From Pinirhizobacter soli (GTDB lineage: Bacteria > Pseudomonadota > Gammaproteobacteria > Xanthomonadales > Rhodanobacteraceae), in NCBI RefSeq assembly GCF_015905305.1, contig NZ_JADZLQ010000001.1, forward strand, positions 1,388,599 to 1,452,598: a stretch of 64,000 nucleotides of DNA. The letters are read 5' to 3'. Below the pieces are notes generated by a model. It was not told the DNA's origin, made no database searches, and saw nothing but the letters and a program-made list of their open reading frames with translations. Of this stretch, positions 54,166 through 62,600 are shown in pieces (position 1 is the first letter of the stretch; the number at the start of each line of letters is the position of its first letter). The translations under genes and the position numbers were made by a program.

Positions 54166-54926
54166 GGTGCCTCCGCGGGCACCACGCCCGCATGCAGGTT
54201 GACGGGGTAGCTGCCGTCGGCAGCCTTGCGCGCCCAGCGGGCGAGCACACGCTCGAGCGCGGCATCGGCCTGACGTGGACGAAGGTTGGCCACCAGCCGC
54301 CAGCCGATCGGCGCCACCAACAGGTTGCCCTGCAACGCTATCGGGCCATCGCCCTCGTCGCGCAGTTCGCCGTGGATGACGTTGGCCATGCCCGCAAGAT
54401 CGGCACGCAGGTCGCCAAGGTTCGCCGTCTCGCCGCGTGACACCACTGCGGCGTTGCGCCAACGTAGCGTGCCGATGAGATCCTGCGGCCAGTTCGAACG
54501 CAAGGTCAGCGTGTCGAAGGTGCCCGACAGGCGCCCGGTGGCGCCTTCCAGGCGCCAGGCAGGCGGCAGCTTCAGGCGGCTGATGTCCAGATCCAGGCGG
54601 ACATGGCGCCAGGCCTGCACGTCGCCCTCGCCTTCCAGTTCGCCGCCGGCCGTGCCCGCAGGGCCGTGGAAATCGAAGGAGAAGGCCAGCTGTCCCAGCA
54701 CCACGCGGCGCGAGAGGGTCCAGTCCACGCGACCGAGCAAGCGGCCCTTGTCGTCGCTGACGTTTTCGGCGTGGCCCTGCCAGAGGCTGCCTCCCACGGC
54801 ATCCAGGTGTACGCCAGGCATGCGCCGCTGCAACAGCGGCAGCGCCCAACTGGCCGGCAGCGCCCAGAAAAGCGCGAACAGGGCCAGCACCGCCAATAAC
54901 ACCACCATGCCGGTATACCGTTTCAC
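54162..54926 (-). CDS. gspN: Type II secretion system protein N (GspN)
   Basis: 254 residues: one N-terminal membrane segment (GMVVLLAVLALFALFWALPA) and a periplasmic GspN domain with LPLLQRRMPGVHLDAVGGSL, WQGHAENV and VDWTLSRRVVLGQLAFSFDF, followed by LSGTFDTLTLRSNW. Start GTG 54926 supported by AGGAG 7 bases upstream; an in-frame extension to 55109 would overlap bioA and is basic and unstructured. GspN helps assemble the type II secretion apparatus, but no other gsp gene is in the window; it is the first gene of the gspN-hisN-nudE-cysQ-mazG run. Confidence 0.86.
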   Translation of the reverse strand: MKRYTGMVVLLAVLALFALFWALPASWALPLLQRRMPGVHLDAVGGSLWQGHAENVSDDKGRLLGRVDWTLSRRVVLGQLAFSFDFHGPAGTAGGELEGEGDVQAWRHVRLDLDISRLKLPPAWRLEGATGRLSGTFDTLTLRSNWPQDLIGTLRWRNAAVVSRGETANLGDLRADLAGMANVIHGELRDEGDGPIALQGNLLVAPIGWRLVANLRPRQADAALERVLARWARKAADGSYPVNLHAGVVPAEAP

Positions 54927-54973
54927 CCGCCCGCTCCTGCCACGTCCATCGCCTCCGGTGTCATCATGGGTGG

Positions 54974-56341
54974 ATGAATCATCACGCCTTGAACCCATCC
55001 AGCGCGTCACTAGCCACGCGCGACCTTGCCGTGCTCTGGCACCCCTGCACGCAGATGCACGACCACGAAACGATCCCCATGGTACCTGTCGCGCGCGGTG
55101 AAGGGGCATGGCTGGTCGATGCCGGGGGCCGACGATACCTCGATGGCATCAGCAGCTGGTGGACGAACCTGTTCGGCCACGCCAACCCGCGAATCGGTGC
55201 GGCGGTAAAAAAACAGGTTGACACCCTCGAGCATGTGATCTTCGCCGGGTTTACCCATGAACCTGCGGTGGAACTGGCCGAGTCGCTGCTCCGCGTGGCG
55301 CCGCCGGGCCTCGAGCGGGTGTTCCTGGCCGACAACGGCTCGGCCGCCATCGAAGTGGCGCTGAAGATGAGCTTCCACTACTGGCAGAACATCGGCCACG
55401 GCGAAAAGACACGCTTCATTGCACTCACCGGCAGCTATCACGGCGAAACACTGGGCGCGCTGTCGGTGAGCGACGTGGCGCTCTACCGCCGCACCTATGC
55501 GCCGTTGTTGCTGCACCCGGAGCTCGCACCTTCCCCCGACGCTTATGAAGGCGAGCCTGGGGAAACGCCCGTGCAAGTCGCAACGCGCCGCCTGGGACAG
55601 ATGCGCACGCTGCTGGAACGGCACGCCCACGAATGTTGCGCGGTGATCGTGGAACCCCTGGTGCAATGCGCCGGCGGCATGCGCATGCACGACGCCAGTT
55701 ACCTCACGGGACTGCGTGCGCTGTGCGACGAATTCGAAGTGCACCTGATTGCCGACGAGATCGCCGTCGGCTTCGGCCGCACCGGCACCCTGTTCGCCTG
55801 CGAGCAGGCGGCGATCACGCCCGATTTCCTTTGCCTTTCCAAGGGGCTTACCGGCGGCTTCCTGCCGCTGTCGGCGGTGCTCACCACCGGCAAGGTGTAT
55901 GCGGCGTTCTACGATGAGTACCGCAGCGGCAAGGCCTTCCTGCACTCGCACAGCTATACCGGCAATCCGCTGGCCTGCGCCGCCGCGGTGGAGACCTTGC
56001 GCATCTTCGCCGATGAGCCCGTGCTCGAGCGCAACCGCCTGCTGGCCGCGCACTTGCGCGCGAGGCTTGCGCCGCTCGCCGATCATCCGCACGTGGCCGA
56101 CGTCCGGCAGACGGGGATGATCGCCGCGGTGGAACTGGTGGCTGACAAGGCAACGCGCCGACCCTTCCAAGCCGACGAGCGCCGCGGCCTTCGCGTGTAC
56201 CTGCATGGCCTGGACCACGGCGCCTTGCTGCGGCCGCTGGGCAATGTGGTGTATTTCATGCCGCCTTACGTGGTGACTACCGACGAGATCGACCACCTGG
56301 TGGATGTGGCCATCGCCGGGATCGAGCGCGCGGTCGCCTGA
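54974..56341 (+). CDS. bioA: Adenosylmethionine-8-amino-7-oxononanoate aminotransferase BioA
   Basis: PLP-dependent class III aminotransferase of biotin synthesis (KAPA to DAPA with SAM as donor). 455 residues. HPCTQMHDHE-type N-terminus (LWHPCTQMHDHETIPMVPVA), GSYHGETLGALSVSDVALYR, ADEIAVGFGRTGTLFACEQA with the PLP-binding Asp, and the Schiff-base Lys in CLSKGLTGGFLPLSAVL; HSHSYTGNPLACAAAVETL follows. ATG 54974. The other bio genes are not here. Divergent from gspN, followed by rsmE after 20 bases. Confidence 0.94.
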   Translation: MNHHALNPSSASLATRDLAVLWHPCTQMHDHETIPMVPVARGEGAWLVDAGGRRYLDGISSWWTNLFGHANPRIGAAVKKQVDTLEHVIFAGFTHEPAVELAESLLRVAPPGLERVFLADNGSAAIEVALKMSFHYWQNIGHGEKTRFIALTGSYHGETLGALSVSDVALYRRTYAPLLLHPELAPSPDAYEGEPGETPVQVATRRLGQMRTLLERHAHECCAVIVEPLVQCAGGMRMHDASYLTGLRALCDEFEVHLIADEIAVGFGRTGTLFACEQAAITPDFLCLSKGLTGGFLPLSAVLTTGKVYAAFYDEYRSGKAFLHSHSYTGNPLACAAAVETLRIFADEPVLERNRLLAAHLRARLAPLADHPHVADVRQTGMIAAVELVADKATRRPFQADERRGLRVYLHGLDHGALLRPLGNVVYFMPPYVVTTDEIDHLVDVAIAGIERAVA

Positions 56342-56361
56342 AACGAACCTACAATGGGCCG

Positions 56362-57096
56362 ATGCGAACCATTCGAGTCCACGTGGAGCAAACCCTCGCC
56401 GCAGGCGGCGAGGCCATCATCACCGGCCAGGCCGTCGACCATGTCGGCCGTGTCCTGCGCATGCAGGCGGGCGATGCCATCACCCTGTTCAACGGTGACG
56501 GCAACCACTATGAAGGCCGCCTCCTCGAGATCGGCAAGCGGGAACTGCGCGTGGTGGTGGAGTCGGTGACGCCCGCAGGTAGTGAATCACCGCTGCCGCT
56601 GGTGCTGGTGCAGGGCGTGGCCCGTGGCGACAAGATGGATTTCATCGTGCAGAAGGCCACGGAACTCGGCGTGGCGGCGATCGTGCCGGTCACCACAGAG
56701 CGTTCGGAAGTGAAGCTCGATGCCGGACGCGCGGAGAAGCGTCTGGCGCACTGGCAGGCCGTGGTGGTGGGCGCCTGTGAACAAAGCGGCCGTGCGGTGG
56801 TGCCGGTGGTATCGCCGACGGTGGCATTGCCCACGTGGCTGTCGTCACTGGCTGACGATGGCCGCCGACGCCTGGCGCTGATGCCCGGCGAGGGCCGCCG
56901 CGTGGGTGAGCTTGCCCTGGGCGGAGCCGGAGCCTACCTGGTGGTGGGGCCCGAAGGTGGCCTGGGCCAGCGCGACGTCGAGGCGCTGGCCGCGGCAGGC
57001 TTCTCAGGCTTGCAGCTTGGGCCGCGCATCCTGCGCACCGAGACGGCAGGCCTTGCGGCACTGGCCGCGCTGCAATCGGTGTACGGCGACTGGTAA
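56362..57096 (+). CDS. rsmE: 16S rRNA (uracil1498-N3)-methyltransferase RsmE
   Basis: SPOUT-family enzyme that methylates U1498 of 16S rRNA. 244 residues: N-terminal PUA-like domain (about 1-70; QAVDHVGRVLRMQAGDAITL) and the knotted C-terminal domain with QGVARGDKMDFIVQKATELG, VGPEGGLGQRDVEALAAAGF and LGPRILRTETAGLAALAALQ. ATG 56362. TACAAT at 56350-56355 stands 6 bases before the start codon; if used as a -10 box it would give a leaderless message, otherwise the gene is read through from bioA. Convergent with chpC. Confidence 0.94.
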   Translation: MRTIRVHVEQTLAAGGEAIITGQAVDHVGRVLRMQAGDAITLFNGDGNHYEGRLLEIGKRELRVVVESVTPAGSESPLPLVLVQGVARGDKMDFIVQKATELGVAAIVPVTTERSEVKLDAGRAEKRLAHWQAVVVGACEQSGRAVVPVVSPTVALPTWLSSLADDGRRRLALMPGEGRRVGELALGGAGAYLVVGPEGGLGQRDVEALAAAGFSGLQLGPRILRTETAGLAALAALQSVYGDW

Positions 57097-57100
57097 GGCC

Positions 57101-57571
57101 TTAGGCCGCTTCGAGCACGGCGACCAGTTCCGCCTCGATCGCCTCGAGGTCCGGGATCACCGCGGTGTCATCGCGCACCAGCACATTGGCGCGCACGCCG
57201 AACGGCAGCGCCGACCCATCATGCGTCGGCAGGATCAGTTCCGCGTTCAGCGTGGTCAGGCGGGGAAAACCCTGGGTCACCACGGCGATGAAAGGTAGCT
57301 TCGGATTGCCACCGAGCGCTTTCAGTACCGCGACGCGGGAATTGCCGCTTTCAGTCGCCGGATCGATGCCGGTGAGCGTGGCGAACGACACCAGCGGCAC
57401 GCGCCAGCCTCGCCAGGCGATGCGACCGAGCAGCCATGCAGGCGCATGTTCCACCGGCTCTGGCGTGGACAGCGTGATCACTTCGGAAATCGTGGCGTTC
57501 GGCAGCAGCAGGCGGGCACCACCGCTGGGGATCAGCACGCAACGGATTTCGCGCGGCAAGAGGTCACTCAT
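57101..57571 (-). CDS. chpC: CheW-like protein ChpC of the Pil-Chp system
   Basis: 156-residue single CheW domain; scaffold that links a chemoreceptor to the ChpA kinase in the type IV pilus (twitching) chemosensory system. Core stretches: RCVLIPSGGARLLLPNATIS, AWLLGRIAWRGWRVPLVSFA and RVAVLKALGGNPKLPFIAVV. ATG 57571 overlaps the chpB stop by 4 bases. The chpA-chpB-chpC order equals that of Pseudomonas aeruginosa. Confidence 0.87.
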   Translation of the reverse strand: MSDLLPREIRCVLIPSGGARLLLPNATISEVITLSTPEPVEHAPAWLLGRIAWRGWRVPLVSFATLTGIDPATESGNSRVAVLKALGGNPKLPFIAVVTQGFPRLTTLNAELILPTHDGSALPFGVRANVLVRDDTAVIPDLEAIEAELVAVLEAA

Positions 57572-59670
57572 GGGAATTCCTCGATCAGGCGCGCGGCCAT
57601 GGCGGCCACGCTGCCAGTGAAGCTTTCGATGCGCTCGGCATGGATGCCGGCAATGGTGGCCGACGCGCGGTCGCCCGGATCTTCCACCCAGACCCTGCCG
57701 CCGCGATCGGCAACGGCCTGGCAGCCGGCGACGCCATCGCGTCCACTGCCGACGAAGACCACCGTGGTGAGGTCGGCACCGAAGGTCGCGGCCAGCTGGG
57801 TAAGGGTAGCGTCGACACCACCGACGTCATCGCCGGTAAGGCTTACCTGTCCATCGCGACGCAAGGCCAACCGATGGCCCGGCGGCAGCACCAGCACGCT
57901 CGATTGCGCAGCGAAGCGGTCGGCTTCGGCCACGCGCGAGGGAAGCGTCGTGGTGGCAGCAAGGCCGCGGGCGAAGACCGCCGCGTCACCCTGTTGCAGC
58001 ACCAGCACCAGCGCGGGAAGGCGCGAGGGAACGGAGGCAAGGAACAACCGGGCCGCGTCTTCGCTGTCCTGCGCCACGACCAGGGCCAGTACGCGGCGCA
58101 CACTGGCCGCGGCGCTGTCCAGGAATGTCTCGGCGAAATACTCGCTGTCCGAGGCGCGCGGCGCCACGGCTTCCTCCATCGACACCAGCTCCAGGCCCAG
58201 GCCTGGCTCCAGCAGGTGGTCGTCGCCGGCATCGCTTTCCGGGGCGAGGAATTCCTCAGCCGACATCTTCTCGATGCCGAAGGGGTTGGGTTCTTGATTT
58301 GCGGGCGCCGCTTCGCCTGTAGCCGGTTCCTCGTCGTCGACCAGGCTCCAGTCCGGCGGGATGGGCTGGGCGATCTCGGTGGCCCGTGATTCGATCTCGG
58401 GCAACACGATGTCCTCGTCCGGTGGCGGCTGGACGCTGGCCGTTTCGGCATCGTCCATCGGCGCCAGGCTGAAACGGCTGGCATCGGGCGACGGCGCGGA
58501 CGGAGCGGCCACGTTTTTCGCCGGTGCTGCTCCGAAGTCTTCTTCGTCGTCCATCAACGAGAGGCCGGCGAAATCCTCGTGCGACGCCGTCGCCGCGGGA
58601 GCAGGCTCCGTGTCGCCGCCATTTTCATGGGCGTCGAAAAGATACTCGGCGGCAGGCGCAGCGTGGCCGCCGTTGTCACTGGCGCCGAAGAGATAATCCG
58701 GTTCCGCCTCGGTGTCGGTGGCGAGGTTCGCCAGGTCGCCGAATTCCTCGCTGAAGGAAAGCGCTTCGTCGCGCGCGGCGGGCTGCGGCGCCATCGGGCC
58801 GGCATCGCCAAAGACGTAGTCGTCCCCAGCGGGAAGCTCGGTAGCCAGGTCGGCGGCCAGATCCTCGTTGAACACCAGCGGCGATGCCGGTGTCGCTTCG
58901 AGGTCTTCGTATTCGCTGACGGTGACCTCGCTCAATGCCGCATTGACGAAACCTGGATCAAAGTCGATCGGCGCGGGTGCGGGCGCGGCGTCTGGTTCGT
59001 GGACAGGGCCAAAGGCGACAACAGGCTCTTCCACGGTCCCATGGTCGACGTCAACCGCAACCGACAGATCGGGAACCGGTGTGGCAGCGAAGGCAGCCTC
59101 CGGTTCAAAGATCGTCAGGGGTGCCTCGTCGCTACCCAACTCCATGCCCTGGAAGGGAGCGGATTCGTCTTCCTGGGACAGCAGCGCCTCGAGTTCGGCT
59201 TCCAGTTCCTCGGATTTGGCTTCGGTCTCGGCCAGCGGCGGCACGTCGGCATGACTGGTGTCTGCGTGCACGGCCGGCGCCGGCGGCTCGGGCAGCTCGA
59301 TTTCCCGGGCATCGGCCGGCCGCGGTGGATCGATGTCGGTGCCTTCCAGAAGCTTGGCGGCAAGATGGCGCGCCCAGCGCGCACGATCCCACCCCTCCAG
59401 ACTGCGGGAGGCGGCGGCATCGTTGAACATCAGGCGCGGGTGGTCGCCGTCGATGGCGTCGTAGAGGCGATCCAGTTCGTCATCCGCATCGTCGTCGAGG
59501 TTAACCACCACGATATCGGCGCCGGTGGCCTTGATCTCATCGGCACCGAACGACGCCACGGCGCCTTCGTGCACGATGCGCGCGCCCAGTTCCACCAGGG
59601 CCGCACGCAACTGGGCGCCAAGTTCCTCGTCACCGAACAACAGGGCGACGGCGACGCCGCGGTCAGCCAT
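57568..59670 (-). CDS. chpB: ChpB-like protein: CheB methylesterase domain with lost catalytic residues and long acidic linker
   Basis: 700 residues, far longer than a usual CheB (about 350). Residues 1-110 form a receiver-like domain (GVAVALLFGDEELGAQLRAA, GADIVVVNLDDDAD). Residues 125-510 are a low-complexity, Asp/Glu/Ala-rich linker. About 525-700 is a CheB-type catalytic fold (VLPPGHRLALRRDG; VVFVGSGRDGVAGCQAVADR). The Ser-Thr of the CheB active site (GASTGG) aligns with Asp535-Ser536 (VVAQDSEDA), and the active-site His (QHMP) with Gln560 (LQQGDA), while the Asp645 of GSGRDG is kept. It is thus unlikely to demethylate receptors. ATG 59670 overlaps chpA by 8 bases. Confidence 0.8.
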   Translation of the reverse strand: MADRGVAVALLFGDEELGAQLRAALVELGARIVHEGAVASFGADEIKATGADIVVVNLDDDADDELDRLYDAIDGDHPRLMFNDAAASRSLEGWDRARWARHLAAKLLEGTDIDPPRPADAREIELPEPPAPAVHADTSHADVPPLAETEAKSEELEAELEALLSQEDESAPFQGMELGSDEAPLTIFEPEAAFAATPVPDLSVAVDVDHGTVEEPVVAFGPVHEPDAAPAPAPIDFDPGFVNAALSEVTVSEYEDLEATPASPLVFNEDLAADLATELPAGDDYVFGDAGPMAPQPAARDEALSFSEEFGDLANLATDTEAEPDYLFGASDNGGHAAPAAEYLFDAHENGGDTEPAPAATASHEDFAGLSLMDDEEDFGAAPAKNVAAPSAPSPDASRFSLAPMDDAETASVQPPPDEDIVLPEIESRATEIAQPIPPDWSLVDDEEPATGEAAPANQEPNPFGIEKMSAEEFLAPESDAGDDHLLEPGLGLELVSMEEAVAPRASDSEYFAETFLDSAAASVRRVLALVVAQDSEDAARLFLASVPSRLPALVLVLQQGDAAVFARGLAATTTLPSRVAEADRFAAQSSVLVLPPGHRLALRRDGQVSLTGDDVGGVDATLTQLAATFGADLTTVVFVGSGRDGVAGCQAVADRGGRVWVEDPGDRASATIAGIHAERIESFTGSVAAMAARLIEEFP

Positions 59671-62600
59671 GCGTTACCCCGAGCACGTCGTTGATCTGCA
59701 CCACCAGGTCGTTCTCCTGGTAGGGCTTGCCGATGTAGCGCTCCACGCCGATGTCGAAGGCGCGCTGGCGGTGTTTTTCGCCGGTACGCGAAGTGATCAT
59801 GATGATCGGGACATCGCGCAGGCGGGCATCGGCCTTCATGTGCGTGGCAAGCTCGTAGCCGTCCATGCGCGGCATCTCGATGTCCAGCAGCATGAGGTCG
59901 GGCACGCGTTCGTGCAGTTTCTCGATGGCGTCGACACCGTCCTTGGCGGTCATCACCTCGAACTCGTTGCGCTCGAGCACGCGGCCGGTGACCTTGCGCA
60001 TGGTGATCGAATCGTCCACCACCATCACCAGCGGACGCACGCGCACTTCGTCGGGCAGCGCCGGCACGATGGGCGTGCGGTCGTCGGCGGCCTGCGCGCG
60101 GCGGGCCACGTTGTGGCGGACCAGCGGTGCCAGGTCAAGGATGATCAGCACCGAGCCGTCGCCCATGATCGTGGCGCCCAGGATGCCAGGCACCGAACTC
60201 ACCTGCGGCCCCACCGGCTTGACGACGATTTCGCGTGAACCAAGCACCTCGTCGATGCGGATCGCAGCGCGCAGATCACCGCTGCGGGTCAGCAGCAGCG
60301 GCTGCTGGCCTTCCTCGAGCACGGTGACCGGCGGCAGGCCGAGCAGCTGCGGCAGGTCGTGCACGCTGTAGTCGTCGTTGCCATAGCTGAAGTTCGGGTC
60401 GGACTCGGACAGGCGCGCGAGCATGTCTTCAGGCGAAATGCGCGCCACGCCCTGCACCGAGGTCATCGGGATGGCGAAATGCGACTCGCCGATGCGCACC
60501 AGGATGGCCTGGGTCACCGCCAGGGTGAACGGCAGGCGCAGGGTGAAGGTGCTGCCCTGCCCTTGGGTCGAGTCGATCGACAGCGTGCCACCGAGCTGCT
60601 TGATCTCGTTGGCCACCACGTCCATGCCCACGCCGCGTCCGGCCAGCTGGGTGACTTCCTGAGCGGTAGAGAAGCCAGGGGTGGCGATAAAGCCCAGCAG
60701 CTGGTCGTCGCCGACACGCGCATCACGGCGCAACAGGCCGCGTTCGATCGCCTTGGCGCGAATGGCTTCGCGGTCGAGGCCGCGGCCGTCGTCGGACACG
60801 CGGATCACCACCTCGGTGGCTTCGCGGCTCACCTGGATGCGTACCGTGCCTTCGGGGTTCTTGCCGACGGCCTCGCGTTCGGCAGGCGACTCGATGCCGT
60901 GGGCCACCGCGTTGCGCAGCATGTGCTCGAACGGCGCCTTGATGCGGTCGAGCAGGTTGCGGTCCATTTCGCCGTGGGCGCCATCCACCTGCAACGTGGC
61001 GCGCCTGTCCAGGTCCTGGGCGGCCTGGCGCAGCGTGCGGCGCAGGTTCGGCACCATGGCGTCGAACGGCAGCATGCGCGTCTGCATCAGGCCGTCCTGC
61101 AGCTCGGAGTTCACCCGCGACTGCTGCAGCAGCAAGGTTTCGGACTGGCGCGTGAGATCGTCCAGGATGCCCTGGATCGACACCAGGTCCGAGACCGACT
61201 CGGCCAGGGCGCGCGAGTACTGCTGCAGACCGGAGAAGCGATCCAGTTCCAGCGGGTCGAACGAGGCAATACCCGTTTCGCGATGTTCCTGCTGGTAGCG
61301 GGCGATGATCTGCGCTTCGGTTTCGATCTCCAGCATGCGCAGCTGGCTGCGCAGTCGGCTCACCGTCTGTTCGTGTTCGATCAGGTTGAAGCGGAAGCCG
61401 GTGATCTGCTGTTCAAGGCGCGAGCGGTAGATCGACATCTCGCCGGCGTGGTTGACCAGCGTATCGAGCAGTTCCGCGCGAACGCGGATCTGTTCCTGCG
61501 GTGCGCGCTGTTCTTCCTCGAACTCGGGCAGCAGGTCCGGAAGTTCGCGTGGATCGATGGGCTCGACTTCGTCGGCGTCTTCGGCAAATACCGGTGGCAC
61601 GAACGGCGCGGCTTCGCGCTCGGGCGCGGCGAAGACGGTGGGCTCGTCCTCGATCGGGCCAATGACGCCGCCGGCCAGTTCCACGAACGGATGGATGGTG
61701 TGCGGATCAAGGCCGACGCTTTGGCCCTGGGCCAGGCGCTGGATCATGCCGTGGAGGTGGTCGAAACCACGCTCCATGGCACGGATGGCGACCAAGTCGC
61801 CGTCGCGGCGGCCACCGGCCACCGCATCGAGTACCGCTTCCATGGCGTGGGCAAGATCGCCCACGGGCGGCACGCCGGCCATGCGGGCGCTGCCCTTGAG
61901 CGTATGCAGGTCGCGCTGCAGGCCGGCCACGTGCTGGGGCTCGCTGGGCGTGCCACGCCACAGGGCAAGTACGCCATCGGCGTGGTCCAGGATCTCGCGC
62001 CCCTCCTCGACGAACACTTCCAGGAGGTCCGGATCGATGGCGGAGAGGTCGACCATGCCCGGCTGGACCGGTTCGGAGGCGCCTGCCAGCGGCATGGCCA
62101 CTGGCGCCTGCGCGTGGACTTCCAGGTCCGTCTGCGGCGGCAAGGTGGTGCTGGCATCCAGCTCGGCGGTGAGCTCGGCTTCGAGTTCCGCTTCGGCCGC
62201 AAGCTGGTCGTCGTCGTTCGCCGAATCGTATGCAACGGTGGACGGCACCTCGTCGGCACTCGACATCGGGCCCTCGGCGTCGAGCTCGGCCTGCAACTGG
62301 GCTTCCAGTTCCGCTTCGAGTTCGGCGTCGTTGAGCGAAGTTGTGTCTTCAAGATCAGCCGGGGGCAGATCCAGGCCATCGGCAAGCGACACCGATGCCT
62401 CTTCCAGCGCCACGCTCTGCTCAGGCTCCGCGACGGTGGGCGCAGGCACCTGGGCGGCTTCCTCGTCGAGCTCGGCCATCAGCGCATCCCACGCCGCGTC
62501 GTCGTCGACAGCGGGCGTGGTGATGGCGTGCGTGCCGGCGTCCGACGGTTCCTCGCCATCCATCGCGGCGAGGAAATCGGCGGTCAGGTCTTCGTCGGTG

